Source: JBCBJZ01 sp038522635
GTDB taxonomy: Bacteria > Pseudomonadota > Alphaproteobacteria > Rhizobiales > Hyphomicrobiaceae
Direction: 5' to 3'
Length of the DNA: 22,522 nt
Assembly: GCA_038522635.1 (NCBI GenBank)
Contig: JBCBJZ010000050.1
Span: forward strand, 1 to 22,522
In this document: positions 15,145 through 22,028 of the stretch, piece after piece
Position numbering within the stretch: the first letter of the stretch is position 1
How the letters are laid out: every line of letters starts with the position of its first letter
The notes under the pieces: model-generated
What the model saw: the letters and a program-made list of their open reading frames with translations, nothing else
Database searches by the model: none
Told to the model about the DNA's origin: nothing
Made by a program: the position numbers and the translations under genes

Positions 15145-15245
15145 AGTCGGTTGGCTTCAGGTCGAAGCAGAACAGACATCTAAGTTTTTGTTTTGCCCTT
15201 CATCGTTCGCCTCAGGCGATTCTACCTGATGCGGATGAACTCTAA
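15141..15245 (-). repeat. Family-1 palindromic repeat, complete copy B
   Basis: Read on the minus strand it runs from TTAGAGTTCATCCGCATCAG to CGACTCTAG and aligns with copy A (9437-9540) across the full element. The first hairpin retains TCAGGT-AGAAT-CGCCTGA and GGCGAA. The AT-rich linker is longer in A (AAAACAAAAACTTAGATG). The second hairpin is more degenerate. CTAGAG at 15141-15146 overlaps the alcohol dehydrogenase stop codon. The element occupies most of the gap before selO. Confidence 0.82.
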
Positions 15246-15334
15246 CATCCTGGCGGACTGTCAGGCCCAAGGCCGGCGGGTCAGTGTCGCGCTTGCCTGA
15301 AGCGCACCAACGCCAGCGCGAGGAGATCAATGTC

Positions 15335-16942
15335 ATGGTGCCAGCAGAGGGGCGCGCGCAAGCGTCAACGGCTGCGCGCGAGCCCCAAGCGCTCGACGGC
15401 GATAACACGGATGCCAACGGCGACAGCGCCGGCGCCGGGTCGCCCCCGTTCGCGTTCGATAACAGCTACGCGCGCTTACCAGTAAAATTTTACGAACGCC
15501 TTGCACCAACGCCGGTCCCGGCCCCGTCCTTGATTGCGCTCAACGACGCGCTTGCGGAGGACCTAGGCCTTGATCCGCACGCGCTGCGTGGTCCGTCTGG
15601 CATCGCTGTTCTCGCGGGCAATGCGGTGCCCGAGGGCGCGGAACCGTTAGCCATGGCTTACGCCGGCCACCAGTTCGGGAACTTCGTGCCGCAACTGGGC
15701 GATGGCCGCGCGATTCTCCTCGGCGAAGTGATCGCGTCCAGCGGCGCGCGCTACGATCTGCAATGGAAGGGATCGGGGCCAACGCCGTTCTCGCGCATGG
15801 GCGATGGGCGCGCAGCGCTCGGACCGGTGCTGCGGGAGTACATCGTCAGCGAGGCGATGGCGGCGCTTGAGATCCCGACCACCCGCGCGCTTGCAGCCGT
15901 TGCAAGTGGCGCGCGCGTCATGCGTGAAGGTCCGCTGCCAGGCGGCGTGCTCGTGCGGGTCGCCAGCAGCCACATGCGCGTTGGCACGTTCCAGTATTTC
16001 GCCGCACGCCGCGATGACGAGGCGGTGCGCACGTTGGCCGATTACGTGATCGAACGCCACGATCCAGGCCTTGCCCAAGCCCATGACGTGGGCCCCGAGC
16101 GCTATGCGGCCCTGCTCGAAGCGGTGGTCACCCGCCAGGCGCACCTGGTCGCGCGTTGGCTCGGCGTCGGTTTCATCCACGGCGTCATGAACACCGACAA
16201 CATGTCGATCGCAGGCGAAACGATCGACTTTGGACCCTGCGCCTTCATGGATGCGTTCGACCCGGCGCAGGTCTTCAGCTCGATCGACCAGCAAGGGCGC
16301 TACGCCTACGCCAACCAACCGCCGATCGCGCAGTGGAACCTCGCTTGTCTTGCGCAAACGCTGTTGCCGCTGTTGGCGGCGGAGCGAGAGGCGGGGGTGG
16401 AGCGCGCGCAGGCGATCATCGATGGCTTTTGGCCGACCTTCGAAGCGGCGTGGTTGAAGGTGATGCGCGCGAAGCTGGGTTTGAGCGTGCCGCGCGAGGG
16501 CGACATGGCGCTAATCCAGCGGTTGCTGGATACGATGGCGAAGGCGCAGGCGGACTTTACGCTGACGTTTGCGGGCCTGACGCGTGCGGCGCAAGAGGGT
16601 GAGCGTGAGGGCGAGTCTGACGAAATCGCGTTGGCGGATGCGCGGTTGGCGCAGAGCGAAGCCTATCGTGCGTGGGCGCAAACCTGGCGGGCGCGGATTG
16701 ACGAGGAGGGCGAGGCGGGCCGCGACGCGCGCCCAGGCTTGATGCGCGCAGCCAACCCTGTTGTCATCGCGCGCAACCATCAGGTGGAGGCGGCCATCGA
16801 TGCCGCCTACGAGGGCGATTTCGCGCGCTTCCGTGCGTTGACCGAGGCGCTGCGCAACCCGTTTACACCGCCTGCCGATGTGACGCTGATGGCCCCGCCG
16901 GCGCCGCATGAGATCGTGCACGAGACCTTCTGCGGGACGTGA
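15335..16942 (+). CDS. selO: SelO/YdiU protein adenylyltransferase (AMPylase)
   Basis: SelO pseudokinases transfer AMP from ATP to Ser/Thr/Tyr of target proteins, linked in bacteria to redox stress. Signatures seen in order: FDNSYARLPVKFYERLAPTP, YAGHQFGNFVPQLGDGRAIL, and the nucleotide loop WKGSGPTPFSRMGDGRAALG (about residue 143). Then come REYIVSEAMAALEIPTTRAL, the active-site HGVMNTDNMSIAGETIDFGP (His282 onward, Asn and Asp retained) and QWNLACLAQTL. The C-terminus ends TFCGT, as in many bacterial members, with an ordinary Cys. Length is 535 aa, within family range. The ATG at 15335 has AGGAG nine bases upstream; an upstream GTG at 15284 would add 17 residues. The N-terminal 35 residues are low-complexity. 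A family-1 repeat fills its upstream region. Confidence 0.95.
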   Translation: MVPAEGRAQASTAAREPQALDGDNTDANGDSAGAGSPPFAFDNSYARLPVKFYERLAPTPVPAPSLIALNDALAEDLGLDPHALRGPSGIAVLAGNAVPEGAEPLAMAYAGHQFGNFVPQLGDGRAILLGEVIASSGARYDLQWKGSGPTPFSRMGDGRAALGPVLREYIVSEAMAALEIPTTRALAAVASGARVMREGPLPGGVLVRVASSHMRVGTFQYFAARRDDEAVRTLADYVIERHDPGLAQAHDVGPERYAALLEAVVTRQAHLVARWLGVGFIHGVMNTDNMSIAGETIDFGPCAFMDAFDPAQVFSSIDQQGRYAYANQPPIAQWNLACLAQTLLPLLAAEREAGVERAQAIIDGFWPTFEAAWLKVMRAKLGLSVPREGDMALIQRLLDTMAKAQADFTLTFAGLTRAAQEGEREGESDEIALADARLAQSEAYRAWAQTWRARIDEEGEAGRDARPGLMRAANPVVIARNHQVEAAIDAAYEGDFARFRALTEALRNPFTPPADVTLMAPPAPHEIVHETFCGT

Positions 16943-17021
16943 GCGGCGGTGCAGTCATCGTTGCCGGTCCGAGGGCAAAGAACCGGCCGGGCCTTAAGCG
17001 CGTAGTGTTCTACAAGCTTTT

Positions 17022-17123
17022 GTGGCGTTCATCTTTCGCCTTCGGTGTCACCCGCGGATGAACTTTCTTTTTGGCGTTCATCTTTCGCCTCCGGTGTCGC
17101 CATCTCCGGCGGATGAGCTTTTA
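17022..17123 (-). repeat. Two tandem family-1 half-elements in the DUF4864 leader
   Basis: GGCGTTCATCTTTCGCCT begins at 17024 and again at 17073 (49-base offset, one T/C mismatch), each followed by CGGTGTC and then GCGGATGAACTTT or GCGGATGAGCTTT. On the minus strand each is a family-1 first hairpin (TTCATCCGC ... GGCGAAAGATGAAC). The second unit has a slightly larger loop region. The tandem block ends about 14 bases before the DUF4864 start. Confidence 0.75.
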
Positions 17124-17136
17124 CGAACGAGGTCCC

Positions 17137-17589
17137 ATGTTCGCCGTGCCTTTGTCCGCCGGCCGCGCTGCGGCCATGACGTTGATCTTCGCGTTCGTGC
17201 TCGCGCTCGCCAACACCGCAGCCACGTCCGAAGCCGCGGCGCAATCGGCCCGCGACCGCGCCGCCATCCAGGGCGTCATCACGCGCCAACTCGATGCGTT
17301 CAAGCTCGACGATAAGTCCCGCGCGTTCTCGTTCGCATCGCCCACCATCCAGCGCATGATGGGCTCGCCGGAGCGGTTTCTCGCGCTCGTCGCCCGCTCC
17401 TACCCGCAGGTTTATCGGTCCAAGAGCCATCGCTTCTTGACGCTTGGCCTCAACGGTAACCGCCTAGTTCAGCGTGTGCTTGTCGAAGGCGAGAACGGCT
17501 CCGTTGTGACCGCGCTTTACGAAATGGTGCGGGTCGACGGGACCTGGCGCATCAACGGCTGCCGCCTGATCCGCGGCGACGCTGTTTAG
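17137..17589 (+). CDS. DUF4864-family secreted protein
   Basis: This 150-aa protein has a signal sequence (hydrophobic residues about 13-28, ending EAAAQS) and a DUF4864 domain. The domain is recognised from QLDAFKLDDKSRAFSFASP, then IQRMMGSPERFLALV, SYPQVYRSKSHRF, RLVQRVLVEG and the C-terminal GTWRINGCRL. The fold is expected to be NTF2/cystatin-like, and no enzymatic activity is established for the family. The ATG at 17137 is favoured by GAGG just upstream and by the signal peptide. The frame is open back to 17071, but that part is encoded by a repeat. It converges with the crotonase gene 30 bases away. AGAGCAACGGGCG at 17595-17607 is a family-2 end fragment. Confidence 0.86.
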   Translation: MFAVPLSAGRAAAMTLIFAFVLALANTAATSEAAAQSARDRAAIQGVITRQLDAFKLDDKSRAFSFASPTIQRMMGSPERFLALVARSYPQVYRSKSHRFLTLGLNGNRLVQRVLVEGENGSVVTALYEMVRVDGTWRINGCRLIRGDAV

Positions 17590-17619
17590 GCGCCAGAGCA
17601 ACGGGCGACGGCGCGGCCA

Positions 17620-18432
17620 TCAGATGTCGCCGTAGTCGCCACTGCGTCCTTTGCCGGATGCGAAACGGCCAGCGCCGGCCGCGCCTTCGCGTGCGATCGC
17701 GTCGACGCCGTTGGCCCACTCGCGGCGCAACGCTTCGCGCACGTTAAGCCCGCGCGTCTCATGCACGGTACGTCGATCGGCCAGCACGGCTTCTTGCGGA
17801 AACCGCGCGATCTCGTGCGCCATCGCCTCGGCCGCTTCACGCGCGTGTCCAGGTTCAACCACGCGCTCGCACATGCCGATACGCAGGGCCTCATCCGCCT
17901 CCACTTTTCGACCGGTCATGATGATATCGAGGGCGCGCCCCTGGCCAACGAGGCGGGGGAGGCGGACCGAACCACCATCGAGCAGCGGGATGCCCCAACG
18001 CCGGCAATAAACGCCGAAATAGGCATCGCGCGCCAGCACGCGACAATCGCACCACAAGGCGAGTTCCATCCCGCCCGCGACCGCCGGGCCTTCCACGGCC
18101 GCGATCACCGGCTTGGAAAGTTCAAGCCGCGTTGGCCCCAAGGGGCCGCGCGGTGCCGGCGCTGCGCCCATGCCGAACGCGAGTTTATCGCTCACCTCGC
18201 GGCGGAACGCCTCTGGATCGGTGAGCGTCGAAGCGAACTTCAAGTCCCAGCCCGCGCAAAACGCGCCGCCTTCGCCCCACAGCACCGCGACGCGCGCATT
18301 GGCGTCCGCATCAAAGGCAAGGCACGCCTCGTGCAGCGCGTCGGCGCTTGCCGGGTCCATGGCGTTGCGGGCCTCTGGGCGCGCGTGGATGATGGTCCAC
18401 ACGTGATCTGCTTTTTCGATGCGTACCGCCAT
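17620..18432 (-). CDS. Crotonase/enoyl-CoA hydratase-family protein lacking the second catalytic Glu
   Basis: This 270-aa crotonase-fold acyl-CoA enzyme has an oxyanion hole formed by the GAFCAGWDL and GPAVAGGMELAL segments. Glu123 in GGMEL corresponds to catalytic Glu144 of rat hydratase. The position of Glu164 (FGQPE in the rat enzyme) reads FGVYC here, so Cys143 replaces the second acid. The CRRWGIPLLDGG spelling is shared by a broad crotonase subgroup whose reaction is uncertain, so hydratase activity should not be assumed. GGAGG precedes the ATG at 18432. It lies 46 bases downstream of gcdH on the same strand and is probably co-transcribed. Handling crotonyl-CoA from GcdH would be the obvious role, but the missing Glu argues for caution; isomerase, thioesterase or hydrolase activities are possible. 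Confidence 0.88.
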   Translation of the reverse strand: MAVRIEKADHVWTIIHARPEARNAMDPASADALHEACLAFDADANARVAVLWGEGGAFCAGWDLKFASTLTDPEAFRREVSDKLAFGMGAAPAPRGPLGPTRLELSKPVIAAVEGPAVAGGMELALWCDCRVLARDAYFGVYCRRWGIPLLDGGSVRLPRLVGQGRALDIIMTGRKVEADEALRIGMCERVVEPGHAREAAEAMAHEIARFPQEAVLADRRTVHETRGLNVREALRREWANGVDAIAREGAAGAGRFASGKGRSGDYGDI

Positions 18433-18478
18433 GATGGCCTCCTTCGTCCGCGTTGGCGCGCTGCCGCCAAACCTGAGT

Positions 18479-19675
18479 TCAAAACGCGTTCAGTCCGGTT
18501 TGCGCGCGCCCGAGCACCAAGGCGTGGATGTCATGAGTTCCTTCGAGCGTGTTGACCACTTCCATGTTCATCACATGACGGATGACGCCGTAGTCATCAG
18601 CGATGCCATTGCCACCGTGCATATCCCGCGCGACCCGGGCGATATCGAGCGCTTTGCCGGCGTTGTTACGCTTGACGAGCGAAAACATCTCAGGCGTTGC
18701 GCGGCCTTCGTCCGCCAAACGCGAGATACGAAGTGCGGCCTGCAGGCCAAGGGCGATGTCGGTTTGCATGTCGGCGAGTTTGCGCTGAACCAACTGCGTT
18801 GCCGCGAGCGGGCGTCCGAACTGCTTGCGGTCGAGCGTGTATTGGCGCGCCGCCTGCCAGCAGAAGGCTGCTGACCCCATCGTCCCCCACGCGATGACGA
18901 AGCGCGCGCGCGAAAGGCACGCCAGTGCGGAACCCAAGCCGCGCACGTGAGGCAAGCGGTTCTCCGCAGGCACGAAGACCTCGTCCATCATCAATTGTCC
19001 GGTAGGCGAAGCGCGCATGCCGAACTTGCCTTCGATGCGCGGTGTTGCAAGGCCGTCGACGTCGCTGCCGTAGGGCCGCTCGATGATGAAAGCGCCGATG
19101 TTGCGATCATCATCGCGCGCCCACACCACCGCAAGATCGGCGATGGGCGCGTTGGTGATCCAGTTCTTGTTGCCGCTCAACGCGTAGCCGCCCGGTACGG
19201 TGCGCGCGCGCGTTTCCATACCGGAGGGGTCGGAGCCGTGGTTCGCTTCCGTCAACCCGAAACAGCCGATCAGATCGGCCCGCACCATGGCTGGCAGCAG
19301 GCGCTGCTTTTGCGCTTCGTCGCCAAAATTATGGATGGCCGCCATGGCGAGACCCGAGTGCGCACCCATCGCTGAGCGAAATGCTGTGTCGACGTGTTCG
19401 AACGCGCGCGCGACAAGGCCGTAGGCGACGTGGCTTAGGCCCGGACAATCGTATCCCGCAAGCGTGCCCCCCAAGATGCCAAGCTCCGCGTAGGCTTTGT
19501 AGAGGTCGCGATCGAAGGTTTCATCGCGATGCCACTTGAGGATCAACGGGGCGAGTTCACCTTGCGCAAAGCGGGTCGCCGCCTCGTGCATGGCGCGCTC
19601 TTCATCGCTCAATTCGTCATCGAATCTTAACGGATCATCCCATGTGAAAACGGGCTTGGTCGCGTTCGTATCCAT
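18479..19675 (-). CDS. gcdH: Glutaryl-CoA dehydrogenase (acyl-CoA dehydrogenase family)
   Basis: This FAD enzyme oxidises and decarboxylates glutaryl-CoA to crotonyl-CoA in lysine, tryptophan and aromatic-acid catabolism. At 398 aa it aligns throughout with GCDH. Matching blocks are FTWDDPLRFDDEL, GCFGLTEANHGSDPSGMETR, NKNWITNAPIADLAVVWAR, RQYTLDRKQFGRPLA, KRNNAGKALDIARVARDM and EGTHDIHALVLGRAQTG. The key residues are present: Glu93 and Arg100 in EHVDTAFRS (human Glu87 and Arg94) and the catalytic base Glu378. The substrate loop is slightly divergent, FRSAMGAHSGLAM instead of the usual YRS..SVQS, so a related short diacyl-CoA is possible. AGGGAA lies upstream of the ATG. It is first in an operon with the crotonase and divergent from the OMP genes. 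Confidence 0.93.
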   Translation of the reverse strand: MDTNATKPVFTWDDPLRFDDELSDEERAMHEAATRFAQGELAPLILKWHRDETFDRDLYKAYAELGILGGTLAGYDCPGLSHVAYGLVARAFEHVDTAFRSAMGAHSGLAMAAIHNFGDEAQKQRLLPAMVRADLIGCFGLTEANHGSDPSGMETRARTVPGGYALSGNKNWITNAPIADLAVVWARDDDRNIGAFIIERPYGSDVDGLATPRIEGKFGMRASPTGQLMMDEVFVPAENRLPHVRGLGSALACLSRARFVIAWGTMGSAAFCWQAARQYTLDRKQFGRPLAATQLVQRKLADMQTDIALGLQAALRISRLADEGRATPEMFSLVKRNNAGKALDIARVARDMHGGNGIADDYGVIRHVMNMEVVNTLEGTHDIHALVLGRAQTGLNAF

Positions 19676-19711
19676 CGCGGTTGTTTCCCTTGTTGTTGCG
19701 CAATCGTTTTC

Positions 19712-19764
19712 TCGCCCATCGCGTTCTTTGGGCGATGGCCGGCTTCCTTCACGCTTGAAGCGTG
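19712..19764. promoter_or_regulatory. Two palindromes in the gcdH/OMP divergent region
   Basis: TCGCCCA (19712-19718) pairs with TGGGCGA (19729-19735), and CACGCTT-G-AAGCGTG (19750-19764) is a perfect odd palindrome. Both lie 37-90 bases upstream of gcdH and 130-180 bases before the OMP gene. The position fits operators for a catabolic repressor. No regulator gene is in the window to support this. Confidence 0.35.
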
Positions 19765-19893
19765 CCGTGCCCCTTCGCGGTTAACGCTCCTTTAGAGTTT
19801 CTCACCGATCATCCCAAAATGAAACACGACGCCTAAGGGCGTTTGGTGGTTGGCGCGCGCCGACCTTGGGCGATGAAGCAAAAGAGGATTGTC

Positions 19894-20652
19894 ATGACCA
19901 GCATTCGCGGTTCCATCCTGGGCGCCATACTGCTCGCCATGGGCGTGAGCGGCGCGAACGCGGCCGATCTGGGCCACGGTCGGCGCCATTCGATCAAAGA
20001 TGTACCGCAGGTGAGCCCGGCGGCGACCTGGTACATTCGCGGCGATTTCGGCTACGGCACTTACGATGATCCGATCATGGTGGAAGAGGGCCGGTTCGAT
20101 CTGACCCGCACCGAGATTGAAAGCACGTGGTCATTCGGCGGTGGCATCGGGCGTTACTATTCACCGTTCGTGCGTGGCGATTTCACGATCGACTGGCGCA
20201 ACGAGACGGACGTGCGGGGCACCCTGCAAGGCCACCCGACGCTGCTTAACGGGACGCGCCCGACGACGCTTGAAAGCCTCGTCCTGATGAAGAACTTCTA
20301 CTACGACTTCAACCGCTACGGCCGCTTCAACCCTTACCTGGGCTTCGGCATCGGCGCGGTGAAGCACAAGACGTCGGACAGCACGTTTGACGATGGCTGC
20401 GGCTGCACCGTGACGCTCCAGGGCGAAGAAAACTGGCACGTCGCCGCGTCGCTTATGGCCGGCTTCTCGTTCAAGCTGCGCAGCAAAATGCACATCGATG
20501 CCGGCTACAAATTCTCGTACCTGGGTGAAACAAAGTACGGCAACATCTCCGGCACGCACCCGACGCAAGGCGCCGGCACCATCTTCGGCGGCACGATCGA
20601 GGACCTGCATACGCACGAGTTCCGCATCGGCCTGCGTTACGACATTCGCTAA
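19894..20652 (+). CDS. Outer-membrane beta-barrel protein 1
   Basis: This 252-aa protein begins with a signal peptide (cleavage after SGANA, mature start ADLGHG, the ADL start being typical of alphaproteobacterial Omp31-like porins). The mature chain is a series of amphipathic strands: WYIRGDFGYG, WSFGGGIGRYYSPFVRGDFT, FNPYLGFGIGA, HVAASLMAGFSF, MHIDAGYKFSYLG. The last strand is HEFRIGLRYDIR, where alternating residues and a near-terminal aromatic form the usual insertion signal. It is likely an eight-stranded barrel. Cys169 and Cys171 (CGC) sit in a predicted surface loop. The ATG at 19894 is chosen for AGAGG upstream and signal-peptide length; 19873 would add seven residues. It is paralogous to the next gene. 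Confidence 0.85.
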   Translation: MTSIRGSILGAILLAMGVSGANAADLGHGRRHSIKDVPQVSPAATWYIRGDFGYGTYDDPIMVEEGRFDLTRTEIESTWSFGGGIGRYYSPFVRGDFTIDWRNETDVRGTLQGHPTLLNGTRPTTLESLVLMKNFYYDFNRYGRFNPYLGFGIGAVKHKTSDSTFDDGCGCTVTLQGEENWHVAASLMAGFSFKLRSKMHIDAGYKFSYLGETKYGNISGTHPTQGAGTIFGGTIEDLHTHEFRIGLRYDIR

Positions 20653-20661
20653 AGCGGCCTG

Positions 20662-20690
20662 AGGCAAGCGGTCGGTCGGATCGCTTGCCT
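20662..20690 (+). terminator. Hairpin after the first OMP gene
   Basis: AGGCAAGCG (20662-20670) and CGCTTGCCT (20682-20690) form a perfect 9-bp stem with an 11-base loop, starting ten bases after the stop codon. No T tract follows, so it may attenuate transcription or protect mRNA rather than fully terminate. Confidence 0.5.
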
Positions 20691-20874
20691 TGCTCCAGTT
20701 AAGCGTAAGCGTTTGCGTCTTTACCCCCGTTTTCAAACACCTGCGGATGCTTGCCTTCAGCATCGCCGACGTCATGCGTCGTGCGCTGAGACAAGCGGCC
20801 GCGTTCTGCGCAAACCCACAGCCCCCAGGCGCCCTCGCAGCGCCCGAGGCCGCTCGCTTAAGGGATCGACGCCG

Positions 20875-21864
20875 ATGAGACTGACAACCGCAACGATCGC
20901 GCTCAGCGTCGCTGGCCTGATGGCCGGCCTGGCGAGCCCGCTCACCTCCGCCAACGCCGGTGACTTCAACCGCCCCGCCGGCCCGATGAAAAAGAGCATC
21001 TATTCAGGCGTTCCGGTTCCAGCGCCGCGGCCGATCCCGAACTATGCTGCCGAATGGTATCTGCGCGCCGACGTCGGCCACGCGCTTTATTCCGACAACG
21101 GGATCACCGTCGAAGGCAACGGCTTTCGCGCCTACGACGATTTCGATGGGCCGACCAGCTTCTCGTTCGGCTTTGGCCGTTACATCACACCGAGCCTGCG
21201 CGCTGAACTGTCGATCGACATCCGCAACAAGTTCAAGCTGGGCGACATCGACCAAACCTACGTCGGCACACGCATCGAGCCCGCGACGACGGTTGCGAAC
21301 GGTGGTCCTGGTGGCAACAACCGTCACACCTACCAGGTGTCGCGCGTTGATGAGCTGCGCATCGGCAGCTACTCCGGGATGGTCAACCTCTACAAGGACT
21401 TCCGCGGCTCATCGCGTTTCACACCCTATATCGGCGCGGGCATCGGCATCGCGGTGCACAACATGCAGCGCCGAGCGTCTGAAACGTCGGTCTGTCAATT
21501 CTCCGAAAACGACGCCGGCGGCAACTTCGTCAACTACCAGGACATCAACGGCAACAACGTGTGCGCCGACAACGCCAGCGCACAGACGCCGATCGTCGGC
21601 GGTGACCCGGGCGGCACCAACCATCCCGGCGATCACGCGCAACGCAAGTACGCGGAGACGGGCTACGGCTTTGCCGCCAATCTGATGGCGGGCCTCGCGA
21701 TGCACGTACGCCGCGATGTGTCACTCGACTTCGGCTACCGCTTCATGTGGATGAGCGGCGACATCGCCACCGTGGCGCCGACCCTTGATCGCACCAGCGT
21801 GGTGCGCGTGGACGACATCATGCACCACGAGATCCGAGCCGGTATCCGTTGGAACATCAACTGA
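20875..21864 (+). CDS. Outer-membrane beta-barrel protein 2
   Basis: This 329-aa paralogue of the preceding OMP has a signal peptide ending TSANA. A proline-rich stretch (VPVPAPRPIP) precedes the barrel. Corresponding strands align with OMP 1: AEWYLRADVGHALYS, FSFGFGRYITPSLRAELSID, FTPYIGAGIGIAV, GFAANLMAGLAMHV, SLDFGYRFMWMSG and the terminal HEIRAGIRWNIN. It is longer mainly because of one large loop (about residues 200-260), which contains Cys207, Cys230 and a DINGNN segment. The ATG at 20875 has AAGGGA upstream. It is probably transcribed with or independently of OMP 1 (222-base gap) and is closed by a strong terminator. Function is likely structural or a small porin; ligand unknown. Confidence 0.86.
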   Translation: MRLTTATIALSVAGLMAGLASPLTSANAGDFNRPAGPMKKSIYSGVPVPAPRPIPNYAAEWYLRADVGHALYSDNGITVEGNGFRAYDDFDGPTSFSFGFGRYITPSLRAELSIDIRNKFKLGDIDQTYVGTRIEPATTVANGGPGGNNRHTYQVSRVDELRIGSYSGMVNLYKDFRGSSRFTPYIGAGIGIAVHNMQRRASETSVCQFSENDAGGNFVNYQDINGNNVCADNASAQTPIVGGDPGGTNHPGDHAQRKYAETGYGFAANLMAGLAMHVRRDVSLDFGYRFMWMSGDIATVAPTLDRTSVVRVDDIMHHEIRAGIRWNIN

Positions 21865-21894
21865 GCGGGTTCCCCCACCTGCCAGGTTGACGAA

Positions 21895-21928
21895 GCGCGC
21901 CCTCTCCCCCCGAGGGCGCGCTTTTTTT
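21895..21928 (+). terminator. Rho-independent terminator after the OMP pair
   Basis: GCGCGCCCTC (21895-21904), a seven-base loop and GAGGGCGCGC (21912-21921) form a perfect 10-bp GC stem followed by seven T (21922-21928). This is the only textbook intrinsic terminator in the window. Confidence 0.95.
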
Positions 21929-22028
21929 GTTCGCGCGTCCTTTTGCGATGGCGCAGGGTAGGGAAAGACGATTGCGGCCGCGCCGCTTTGCGCTCTTCGT
22001 TGTGCCACCACGCCATGAGGACGTTGCG

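Noticed and set aside
15145..15334. Riboswitch or leader RNA upstream of selO
   Set aside because: The paired structure there is explained by the family-1 repeat shared with 9437-9540, so it is not specific to selO.
17022..17315. Start of a protein within the tandem repeats (MAFIFRLRC in two frames)
   Set aside because: Both peptides come from the duplicated repeat unit with non-ATG starts. The DUF4864 signal peptide and ribosome site mark the real start at 17137.
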